The position numbers and the translations under genes were made by a program. DNA of 12,629 nucleotides from Nitrospinota bacterium (GTDB taxonomy: Bacteria; Nitrospinota_A; UBA7883), in assembly GCA_029880775.1 (NCBI GenBank), contig JAOUNV010000011.1, forward strand, positions 1-12,629, written 5' to 3'. The notes beneath the pieces were generated by a model, which was given only the letters and a program-made list of their open reading frames with translations, was not told the origin of the DNA and did no database searches. Below are positions 1 through 6,847 of this stretch, in pieces (the stretch's first letter is position 1; the number at the start of each line of letters is the position of its first letter).

Positions 1-1
1 C

Positions 2-964
2 ATCGCCACCCCCAAGGAGGGGAAGACGGAAGTGGAGGACATGCTACGGGGGACTGTTGTTTTCGACAACTCCGAACTGGACGACATGATCATCATGCGC
101 ACTGATGGATCCCCCACATATAACTTCTGTGTGGTGGTGGATGACACCGACATGAAAATAAGTCACGTAATCCGCGGCGATGACCATCTGGCCAACACGC
201 CTCGTCAGATTGTGATCTACAAAGCTCTGGGGTTGGAACCGCCCAAGTTCGCCCATGTCTCCATGATCCTCGGTAATGACGGCAAGCGGCTCTCCAAGCG
301 GCATGGCGCCCTCTCCGTGCTGGAATACCGCGACATGGGGATCCTGCCGGACGCCTTCGTGAACTACCTGACCCGGCTGGGATGGAGCCATGGGGACCAG
401 GAGGTCTTCACCCTGGATGAACTGAAAAGCTTGTTCGACATGGACGCGGTGAGCAAATCCGCCTCCAGGTTCGACCCGGAAAAGATGACCTGGACCAACT
501 CTGAGCATATGCGCAAAATGGACAACAGCGCGCTGGCGAAGACCGTCGGTAGCGCTTTTGATGGGGTTCCGGAGGACAGGCTGGACACACTGCTGGAAAT
601 GCTGAAGCCGCGAGCGCGGACGCTGGTGGACCTTGCGGCCAGCGCCAGGATATACCTGGGGGATGAGCTTGAATATGACGAAAAGTCTGTCAAAAAGTTT
701 TTGACTTCCGATACTGCGGCTTTGCTCGTAGAGCTGGCGGATCGCCTGGAAGGGGCGGATTTCGACCGGAAGGACGACATAGAAGCGGCGTTTAATGGAT
801 ACCTTGAGGAGAAGGGGTTGAAGCTGAAGGCTCTGGCGCAGCCTGCGCGGGTGGCGCTGACCGGGGGTACGATAAGCCCCGGCCTGTTCGATATTATGGC
901 TTTCATGGGCAAGGATAAATGCTTGGCTCGTATACGGGAAGGCGCCCGGCGGGCGCAAGGATAA
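2..964 (+). CDS. gltX: Glutamyl-tRNA synthetase, 3' part (5' end cut by window edge)
   Basis: Charges tRNA-Glu with glutamate in the cytoplasm (class I aminoacyl-tRNA synthetase). The frame is open from base 2 to the TAA at 962-964, giving about 320 visible residues. Family members are usually about 470-490 residues, so roughly 150-165 N-terminal residues with the HIGH motif lie outside. Visible landmarks are the catalytic-domain stretch with DGSPTYNF, the VIRGDDHLANTPRQ segment, and the KMSKS-type signature KRLSKRHG (KRLSKR codons at 284-301), which binds ATP during activation. The NYLTRLGWSHGD segment and the helical anticodon-binding domain follow to the C-terminus. A GTG at 32 is an internal valine codon and not the true start. 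thyX follows 24 nt downstream on the same strand, so co-transcription is likely. Identification is secure; a paralogous GlxRS cannot be excluded from a partial sequence. Confidence 0.96.
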   Translation: MATPKEGKTEVEDMLRGTVVFDNSELDDMIIMRTDGSPTYNFCVVVDDTDMKISHVIRGDDHLANTPRQIVIYKALGLEPPKFAHVSMILGNDGKRLSKRHGALSVLEYRDMGILPDAFVNYLTRLGWSHGDQEVFTLDELKSLFDMDAVSKSASRFDPEKMTWTNSEHMRKMDNSALAKTVGSAFDGVPEDRLDTLLEMLKPRARTLVDLAASARIYLGDELEYDEKSVKKFLTSDTAALLVELADRLEGADFDRKDDIEAAFNGYLEEKGLKLKALAQPARVALTGGTISPGLFDIMAFMGKDKCLARIREGARRAQG

Positions 965-988
965 GGCAATAGCGGGAGGCTGGAAACA

Positions 989-1729
989 ATGGCGGGTAAC
1001 GAAACCAAAAGGCCGATAAGCCCTGGCGCCGAAGATGAGCTGGGCCGGACGCACAAGGTGCTGGACAAGGGGGAAGTGGAACTGGTGGACTATGTGGGGG
1101 ATGACCGGACCGTTGCGCGGGCGGCGCGAACCTCATACCAGGGGAGCGATGGCAAAAGCGAGGAGGCGGATCTGCGGCTGATCACCAGGCTGTGGAATGA
1201 CCGGCACACATCCCCTTTCGAGATGGTGGGGGTGACCTTTCGTATCCGGTTGCCCATATTCGTGATGCGCCAGCATGTGCGGCACAGGACCGCGTCGCTG
1301 AATGAGTGGTCTTTCCGATATACCGAATGCCCGGAGCTTTTCTATGTGCCTGACCATGACGATGTGCGAAGCCAAAGCAAGACAAACAAGCAGGTGGGCG
1401 AGGGGAGACTGGATGAGGACGCGGCGTCAAAAGCGCGAACTTTGATTGACGGGATGAACCATCACGCATATACGACTTACCGCCAGCTTCTGGAGCTGGG
1501 AGTGGCCCGGGAGCAGGCCAGGGTGGTGTTGCCGGTTTCGGCGTACACCCAGATAGTGTGGAGCATGGATATGCGCAATCTTCTGCACTATTTTTCGCTA
1601 CGGCTGGCCCCGGACGCCCAGAAGGAGATTCGCGATTACGCCAAGGTTATGGCCGTGATTGTGAAAAAAGGTTGGCCGTTGATCTGGAAGGCTTTTGCGG
1701 AGGGGAACGAGGCGGCCAGGAACATCTGA
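989..1729 (+). CDS. thyX: Flavin-dependent thymidylate synthase ThyX
   Basis: Makes dTMP from dUMP using methylene-tetrahydrofolate, FAD and NADPH, replacing the ThyA route. The 246-residue protein carries the diagnostic ThyX motif RHRX7S as RHRTASLNEWS at residues 98-108. It is preceded by the family stretch HTSPFEMV (73-80) and followed by REQARVVLP (174-182), whose Arg178 probably matches the substrate-binding arginine of characterised ThyX proteins. The C-terminal NLLHYFSLR and AQKEIRDYA segments also fit. The ATG at 989 is supported by GGGAGG at 974-979, 9 nt upstream. Compared with short family members the protein has an extra N-terminal stretch of about 24 polar residues before LDKGEVELVDYVGDD, which may be a disordered tail. 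It follows gltX by 24 nt and converges with the kinase gene on the other strand, with only 42 nt between the two stop codons and no clear terminator in that gap. Confidence 0.97.
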   Translation: MAGNETKRPISPGAEDELGRTHKVLDKGEVELVDYVGDDRTVARAARTSYQGSDGKSEEADLRLITRLWNDRHTSPFEMVGVTFRIRLPIFVMRQHVRHRTASLNEWSFRYTECPELFYVPDHDDVRSQSKTNKQVGEGRLDEDAASKARTLIDGMNHHAYTTYRQLLELGVAREQARVVLPVSAYTQIVWSMDMRNLLHYFSLRLAPDAQKEIRDYAKVMAVIVKKGWPLIWKAFAEGNEAARNI

Positions 1730-1771
1730 CCGCCAATAGTTTTAAGCGGCAGTGACGGCGCTTGGTCGGTG

Positions 1772-3514
1772 TTATAAAAGGTGGGTATTTTTCGAGGATC
1801 TGGCAGAGTCATCCGTGGTCAGTTGCTCAGGGTTTCCCATGGCGGGGAGCCACAATACAAAGCATGACCCTTTTCCCAGAGTTGATTTAGCCTCGATTTC
1901 GCCCCCGTGGCTCCTCATGATCTTTCGGGCCGAAGGCAAGCCCAGACCAGTCCCCCGAGTCTTGGTAGTGAAGAAAGGTTCGAATATGTTGTCTAATGTA
2001 TCCTTGGTCATTCCCTCACCGCTATCCTCCAGGCTGATCCTGATCCATTTTCCTTTTACGGAGTCGTGATCTGTCCTTAGGTAGGCCTCGATCATTAACT
2101 TCCCCCCGTTGGGCATTGCGTCCACCGCGTTTAGCACGATATTCCATAACACTTGAGTTACTCGCTCCGGGTCCATCATTGCCCGCAAACCCGGCTCCGC
2201 GTTGATTTGTATTTCTATGGAATCGGGCAGCCTGGAGCCTGATTTGAGCAGGGTGACAAGTTCGTTTAATATTTCGTCCAGCCCCGCTTCCCGGAAGTGT
2301 GGCTTGCGAGGGGAGGAATATTCCAGAAATTCGGTAATAATGTTGCTCAGCCTGTCCGCCTCCCTTAAAGTTATATTCATCAGCTTTGTGTTGTTTTCGT
2401 CCAGAATGGAGGAGAGGTCCGACGAGAGCATTTGTATTGAGCCGGAAAGCGAGGCTAGCGGGTTTCTGATCTCATGGGCTATGACCGCCGCCACTTTTCC
2501 GACAGCGGCCATTCGTTCAGATTCGGCCATGCTCCTCTCCATAACTTTCAGCTCAGTGATATCCTCAAAAACCGCAATGGCGCCCTGGATTTCCCCACCC
2601 ACCGCGAATTTGCTCAACGACATTGAAAGAAACACCTCATCGGACTCAGGTGCTTTGTACACCCATTGGAACCGCTTGTCCGTTTTCTCACTGGCGCTGA
2701 TATTGTTTAAGAATTCCTCTATTTCGCTGAGTTGCAGGATGTTGTCGGCCGGTTTCCTGATGATCTCCTCGCTCCTGACCCCCAAGATTCTCTCGGCCGC
2801 GGGGTTTGCGGAGAGCACGCTTTTGTCTAGTCCGATTGCCATGAAACCCAGAGACATATTATTGAGGACGTTTTCGTGAAACGCCTGAAGCATAGTGAAG
2901 TCCTCTATTTTTTTTGCCAGCTCTTGCCCTGTTTTTCTTAAAAGTCCGGCGATTTGGCTGCTCATCACCGCCACAAAAATAAAGGAAAGAGTGTTCACCA
3001 GAATGCTGATGAAAGCGTAATAGAAAATTTTGGGGTCGGCAAGAGGTGGGAAGGGGTAGTATGGCCTGATGTAGCCCATATACTCGGACACTACCAGACC
3101 TGAAAACAGTAGTGTGGACATCCCTGCCAAGGCGTAAGTGGCAAAGGCCCTGCCGTAGAAAAAGGACGCGACAATCACGAGGACATACATGAACGTGAAA
3201 GGACTGTTGAGCCCCCCGGTGGAGTATACAATCCATGTAATCAGAAATTGGTCGATCAATAGCTGGAAATAGGCGAATCGGCGATGGTTTGATCCCCAAT
3301 TTTGATACAGGGCATAGATAATCGTCAGCAGGTATGTGATCGCCACGGGAGCCAGCGCAGGTATATAGTCGCCCAGCCTGCCGAATTTCGCCTGGTAATA
3401 CACCACCACCCCCATGCAAAGAGAGATGATGGCCAGCCGGGCCGTCAAAAGAATGGTGTTGTAGGTGGGGGCGTTGGCCCTGATAGTGATGCTATCCTGG
3501 AGGGGATCGGCCAT
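1772..3514 (-). CDS. PilS-like membrane sensor histidine kinase
   Basis: A 580-residue membrane histidine kinase of the PilS/NtrB type, likely autophosphorylating and passing phosphate to a sigma-54-type regulator. Residues 20-190 hold several hydrophobic segments, about six membrane passes, including the PilS-like stretch around LIDQFLITWIVYSTGGLNSP (86-105). A PAS domain spans about 206-322. The HisKA domain has the phosphoacceptor His347 in AHEIRNPL, and the HATPase has Asn462 in the N box, DSGEG (497-501), FEPFF (511-515) and GTGLGL (521-526), so all catalytic boxes are intact. The ATG at 3514 is the furthest upstream start possible because an in-frame TGA lies 12 nt above it; no clear Shine-Dalgarno sequence is visible. 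It follows pilC by 78 nt, the gap holding a hairpin. In many bacteria pilS is followed by pilR; here thyX converges instead and no response regulator is visible. The kinase family call is strong, but the specific pilS role is inferred from its N-terminal architecture and neighbours. Confidence 0.9.
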   Translation of the reverse strand: MADPLQDSITIRANAPTYNTILLTARLAIISLCMGVVVYYQAKFGRLGDYIPALAPVAITYLLTIIYALYQNWGSNHRRFAYFQLLIDQFLITWIVYSTGGLNSPFTFMYVLVIVASFFYGRAFATYALAGMSTLLFSGLVVSEYMGYIRPYYPFPPLADPKIFYYAFISILVNTLSFIFVAVMSSQIAGLLRKTGQELAKKIEDFTMLQAFHENVLNNMSLGFMAIGLDKSVLSANPAAERILGVRSEEIIRKPADNILQLSEIEEFLNNISASEKTDKRFQWVYKAPESDEVFLSMSLSKFAVGGEIQGAIAVFEDITELKVMERSMAESERMAAVGKVAAVIAHEIRNPLASLSGSIQMLSSDLSSILDENNTKLMNITLREADRLSNIITEFLEYSSPRKPHFREAGLDEILNELVTLLKSGSRLPDSIEIQINAEPGLRAMMDPERVTQVLWNIVLNAVDAMPNGGKLMIEAYLRTDHDSVKGKWIRISLEDSGEGMTKDTLDNIFEPFFTTKTRGTGLGLPSARKIMRSHGGEIEAKSTLGKGSCFVLWLPAMGNPEQLTTDDSARSSKNTHLL

Positions 3515-3535
3515 GTTCGACGCTAATCAAGAATC

Positions 3536-3562
3536 CTGGCCGGAGCTTTTCGCCCCGGCCAG
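3536..3562 (-). other. GC-rich intercistronic hairpin between pilC and the kinase gene
   Basis: Perfect 8-bp arms CTGGCCGG (3536-3543) and CCGGCCAG (3555-3562) enclose an 11-nt loop. Two further G-C pairs can form after one mismatch, leaving a TTTTC loop (plus-strand reading). On the minus transcript it lies after the pilC stop and before the kinase start. It is not followed by a proper T-run on that strand (GATTCTTG), so it is a poor intrinsic terminator. It could instead be a partial terminator, an mRNA-stability element or a processing site that lowers kinase expression relative to pilC. The hairpin is seen directly; its function is inferred. Confidence 0.5.
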
Positions 3563-3592
3563 TTCTTTAAGTAATGTTTCAGGTTTTTGCCC

Positions 3593-4783
3593 TCAGCCGA
3601 CGACATCTCCCAGCTTGAAAATGGGCATGTACATGGCGACGACCACGAAGCCGACAACGACACCCAGAAAAACCATGAGCATTGGCTCCAGAAGCGATGT
3701 AAGCGCCTCCACAGCGGTGTCCACTTCGCTGTCGTAAAAGTCAGCTATTTTATTCATCATCTCGTCCAAGGCGCCTGTCTGCTCGCCAACCTCGATCATT
3801 TGGACCACCATCATGGGGAAAACCCCCTGCTCCTTTAGAGGTTCGGAGAGGCCTTTACCTTGTTTGATGTCATCGATAACTTCAAGGACCGCAATTTCTA
3901 TGACCTTCTGCCCTGCAGTCCTGGCCGTAATGTTCAGCCCCTCTATGATCGGCACGCCGGAAGCTATAAGGGTACCCATTGTCCTGGTAAACTTGGCCAC
4001 GGCGATTTTCTGAATCAGCTCTCCCAACACCGGCAGTTTCAAGGCCAGCCTGTCTGTAAGAATCATTCCCTTTTCCGTTTGTCGGAATTTCACAAACAGA
4101 AAAATCACAACCACCGGCATCACGAAAACCATATACCATCTTTCGATCACGAAGTCGGAGAGGTTTAGCACAATCTGAGTGGGCCATGGCAGTTCCTGCC
4201 CCATATCGCCGAACATCGTACCGAACATGGGGATAACAAAAACCAGGAGGAATATGACAACCGCCACAGCCACTGAAACAATGGCCGCAGGATAGACCAT
4301 GGCGCCCTTCACTTTTCCCTTCAGCTCCATGGCTTTTTCCATGTATTCAGCCAGGCGAATGAGGATCTTGTCCAGAATACCTCCCACCTCTCCGGCTTCG
4401 ATCATGTTGCAGAACAACTCGTCGAAGATCTTCGGGTGCTTGCGCAAGGCGTCGGCGAAGGTTTCGCCAGATTCAACCTTTTGCTTTATGTCCGAAATCG
4501 CCCTGGCGAAAATCCTGTTTTCGGAAGAATTCGCAAGGATAGAGAGACATTGAACCAAAGGCAGTCCTGCGCTTATCATAGTCGCGAACTGCCTGGTGAA
4601 GATAACCACATCCTTTTGGGTGGGGCCTCCACCGAAGAGGACAAGATCCTTATTTTCCCCTATCTTTGTATATTTTATATGCTGGCGGCTGAGCATGGTC
4701 TTGGCCTGCTCAATATTCTCCGCCTCAATCATCCCCTCTTTGGCGCCCGCCTTGGTCGTATATTTGTATTTAAACTCTGGCAT
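3593..4783 (-). CDS. pilC: Type IV pilus inner-membrane platform protein PilC
   Basis: The inner-membrane platform of the type IV pilus machine, which couples the cytoplasmic ATPases to pilin insertion and removal (GspF/PilC family). At 396 residues it has the usual length. It begins with the typical EFKYKYTTKAGAKEGMIEA segment. Two repeats of the T2SF domain follow, each opening with a matching motif: FTRQFATMISAGLPL (62-76) and FTRTMGTLIASGVPI (265-279). Each also has a MIE-GE turn, at MIEAGEVGGILD (127-138) and MIEVGEQTGALD (329-340). Membrane segments are at about 167-190, 216-233 and 367-386, matching the three-helix topology of the family. The ATG at 4783 has an AAAGGA ribosome site on the minus strand (4791-4796) at 7 nt spacing. 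The gene sits 26 nt after the zinc-ribbon gene, so it is likely in one operon with that gene and the PilT-type ATPase. Confidence 0.96.
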   Translation of the reverse strand: MPEFKYKYTTKAGAKEGMIEAENIEQAKTMLSRQHIKYTKIGENKDLVLFGGGPTQKDVVIFTRQFATMISAGLPLVQCLSILANSSENRIFARAISDIKQKVESGETFADALRKHPKIFDELFCNMIEAGEVGGILDKILIRLAEYMEKAMELKGKVKGAMVYPAAIVSVAVAVVIFLLVFVIPMFGTMFGDMGQELPWPTQIVLNLSDFVIERWYMVFVMPVVVIFLFVKFRQTEKGMILTDRLALKLPVLGELIQKIAVAKFTRTMGTLIASGVPIIEGLNITARTAGQKVIEIAVLEVIDDIKQGKGLSEPLKEQGVFPMMVVQMIEVGEQTGALDEMMNKIADFYDSEVDTAVEALTSLLEPMLMVFLGVVVGFVVVAMYMPIFKLGDVVG

Positions 4784-4809
4784 GACAAATTCCTTTTTCC
4801 ATTATCCTA

Positions 4810-5487
4810 CTACAGATCATAACCTCTACCGGTCTCTTTTAATACATGTTTAAATACTTTGTATTTATTGGTCAAGTCCTTCAGCGCTTTTCGGAGCATT
4901 AATTCAAAATTCGAAAACTCCCCCTCATTAAACACCATATCCACACTGAGACTGAAAGCTTTAAATTCATCCAAGGTTTTCAAGCTTTTACCCACCACCA
5001 CTATAAACACATTTCTGCGCTTATCCATGGTCAACGGCTCAAGGAACTTATGTATGGCGTTCTTGGATGGGTCCATCCCACCGAATCTTTCATTTAGAAA
5101 TATCAGGTCGTACGTGTTAGCCTGCAACTTTTTATATCCGTCCTCCTGGCTGCCAGCCAGGGTTATCTGGTACTCCAGCTTCTTAAGCACCGGCGACACC
5201 TTGGATGCGTTCTGGGTATCCGCCACCAGCGCCTTGTATTTGCCTTCGCCTAAAAGATCGATCTCATGGTCTAGGGCTCCACCCGTAATGGGCAATCCTT
5301 TCACAGCCGATCCTTTGGGCGGCAGAATCACATCCTGGGTTTGATCCATAGGTTTATCCCCGGCGCCACGGAACACATTTATCGCTCCCTTGCAGCTGGG
5401 ACACTTAAAAACTTTCGAGCCGGCAGCGGGGACCAAGTTGTCCGGTATGCTTACTACTTTATGACAATTAGTACACGAGATTTTCAT
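4810..5487 (-). CDS. Zinc-ribbon protein with degenerate receiver-like domain
   Basis: I do not recognise this 225-residue protein as a named family. The N-terminus is a zinc ribbon of the MJ0042 type, with Cys5-X2-Cys8 and Cys29-X2-Cys32. A polar proline- and glycine-containing linker follows (about 40-80). Residues 85-210 read like a response-regulator receiver: a beta-1 ending in Asp90, a DLIFLNERF strand (127-135), a hydrophobic VFIVVVGKS strand and a VDMVFNEGEF end. The key residues are replaced: the phosphorylated Asp position is Asn132, the conserved Thr/Ser is Gly166 and the conserved Lys is Asn187, so phosphotransfer is unlikely. No signal peptide or membrane segment is seen, so it should be cytoplasmic. 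It starts 6 nt after the pilT-type stop, with a weak AGG-based ribosome site inside the upstream gene, and ends 26 nt before pilC. This suggests a role beside the pilus motor, perhaps as an adaptor. The function is unknown and the receiver fold is inferred from sequence pattern. Confidence 0.85.
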   Translation of the reverse strand: MKISCTNCHKVVSIPDNLVPAAGSKVFKCPSCKGAINVFRGAGDKPMDQTQDVILPPKGSAVKGLPITGGALDHEIDLLGEGKYKALVADTQNASKVSPVLKKLEYQITLAGSQEDGYKKLQANTYDLIFLNERFGGMDPSKNAIHKFLEPLTMDKRRNVFIVVVGKSLKTLDEFKAFSLSVDMVFNEGEFSNFELMLRKALKDLTNKYKVFKHVLKETGRGYDL

Positions 5488-5493
5488 ATTCGC

Positions 5494-6687
5494 CTACCGC
5501 CTCTTTCTCTTCGGCGCGCCGTCCACTCCCTTGGAGTAATCGGAGTCCATGTCCAGCCCATCTATATCTGATGTCTTTTCGCCCCTGGTTTGTTTGATCT
5601 TGTCGATCTTCCTCTGGACCTCGGATTTGCGTGAGGCGTATGCCACAGCCGTCTCCTCGGTAATCAAATCCGTGGCGTAGAGTTCGGCCATGTGCGCGTC
5701 GAAGGTTCTCCATCCGAAAGGCTCGGCGGCGGTAATTATGTCGTAGAAGGTCTTTCCCTCCTCCTCTCCGTTCAGGATAGCGTCCTTGACACGAAGGTTC
5801 ATGCCCATGATCTCAAATGCGGCCACCCGGCCACCACCCTTTTTAGGAAGAAGCCTTTGGCATACCACCCAGCGAAACGTGTCCGCCAGCCTTATGCGGA
5901 TAAGCTGCTCCTCCTCCTGGTCGAACATGCCGACGATACGGTTTATCGTCGAGCCGGCGTCCACCGTATGGAGGGTACTCATCAGAAGATGGCCTGTCTC
6001 GGCGGCGGTCATGCCAATCTCCATGGTGTCCCGGTCCCGCATCTCACCCACCAGGATCACTTTGGGGGCCTGACGCAAAGCAGCGCGAAGACCGCTGGAA
6101 AAGGTGTCAAAATCTTGCCCCATCTCCCGTTGGTTAAACGTGGCCATTTTGTGGGGATGGGAAAACTCCACTGGGTCCTCCAAGGTGACCACATGGATCG
6201 GCTTTTTCCTGTTTATCTCGTCGAGCATGGCGGCCAGTGAAGTGGTTTTGCCGGAGCCCGTGGCGCCGGTCACCAATACCATACCGTTTTTCTCCTCAAT
6301 GATCTTCAGCATAACCTTCGGGAGGCTCATGTCCGCAATGGTGGGGATCCGGGATTCAAGCTTCCTGAGCACCAGCGAATATGTGGCGCGCTGGCTGAAG
6401 ATATTCACACGAAACCTGGCCCTGTCTCCCAGGGAGTAGGAACAGTCAGCAGAGCCTTGCTCCAAAAGCTGACGGGTGAGCCGCGGATCCGAGTTGATTA
6501 TAGTAAATGCGATGTTTTCTGTTTGAAATGGAGTGAGCCTACCTAGCGCAGGTTTTATCGCCACTTCCCTCAAGATACCAGAGGCCTCTACTTGTAGCGG
6601 TTTGCCGACGGTGAAGTTCAAGTCTGATACGTTTGGATGGCTATCCAGCATCGTATTCAAAATGAAATCCAAGTCCTTTGATTGCAT
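5494..6687 (-). CDS. pilT: PilT/PilU-family type IV pilus ATPase
   Basis: A hexameric cytoplasmic ATPase of the secretion-ATPase superfamily that powers pilus retraction. The 397-residue protein has an N-terminal PAS-like region with SDLNFTVGKPL (21-31) and then a RecA-like core. The core has Walker A GATGSGKT (141-148), Asp box HVVTLEDPVEF (165-175), Walker B VILVGEMRD (210-218, Glu215 the probable catalytic base) and His box STLHTVDA (237-244). Retraction ATPases of the classical PilT type carry AIRNLIRE after the EIM segment. Here the corresponding place reads LRVKDAILNGEEEGKTF (298-314), so it is a variant or PilU-like member. The C-terminus has a charged extension ending in basic PKRKRR. 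The ATG at 6687 has GGGGGA at 6691-6696, with only 3 nt between. It is the first gene of the pilus block, downstream of a candidate promoter. Family membership is certain; PilT versus PilU is not. Confidence 0.93.
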   Translation of the reverse strand: MQSKDLDFILNTMLDSHPNVSDLNFTVGKPLQVEASGILREVAIKPALGRLTPFQTENIAFTIINSDPRLTRQLLEQGSADCSYSLGDRARFRVNIFSQRATYSLVLRKLESRIPTIADMSLPKVMLKIIEEKNGMVLVTGATGSGKTTSLAAMLDEINRKKPIHVVTLEDPVEFSHPHKMATFNQREMGQDFDTFSSGLRAALRQAPKVILVGEMRDRDTMEIGMTAAETGHLLMSTLHTVDAGSTINRIVGMFDQEEEQLIRIRLADTFRWVVCQRLLPKKGGGRVAAFEIMGMNLRVKDAILNGEEEGKTFYDIITAAEPFGWRTFDAHMAELYATDLITEETAVAYASRKSEVQRKIDKIKQTRGEKTSDIDGLDMDSDYSKGVDGAPKRKRR

Positions 6688-6773
6688 CTATCCCCCTAAC
6701 GAGCAACACAATATTTCATAGTCCATCTAAAACCGATGCTGACCTGCGGTCATTACCTAAAGCCACCCATTTA

Positions 6774-6802
6774 ATTATATGCTAATTATATCATCAAAAC
6801 AA
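6774..6802 (-). promoter_or_regulatory. Candidate sigma-70 promoter for the pilus block
   Basis: Reading the minus strand, TTGTTT (6797-6802) is followed by a 17-bp spacer and TATAAT (6774-6779), a close match to the housekeeping sigma consensus in an AT-rich stretch. A second TATAAT lies at 6785-6790, inside the spacer, but has no good -35 partner. The predicted start of transcription is near 6767, giving a leader of about 80 nt before the PilT-type gene at 6687. The region separates the chemotaxis genes from the pilus genes, so the pilus block may be separately transcribed. No sigma-54 signature was seen here, although a PilS-like kinase is encoded nearby. Confidence 0.5.
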
Positions 6803-6847
6803 CTACTTTTGCTATTTTTTTGTTAATTGATAAAAACCCAAATCCGT

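Noticed and set aside
44..1054. Long minus-strand open frame (336 codons) opposite gltX
   Set aside because: It lies wholly across the clear gltX coding region and into thyX, has low-complexity codon-shadow composition and matches no recognisable family.
1730..1771. Possible bidirectional terminator between thyX and the kinase gene
   Set aside because: Only a 4-bp CCGC/GCGG stem with a 12-nt loop can be drawn, and no T-run follows it, so no terminator is called.
2202..2879. Plus-strand open frame of 225 codons opposite the kinase gene
   Set aside because: The kinase motifs on the minus strand are intact and this frame shows no domain, only a serine- and leucine-rich shadow.
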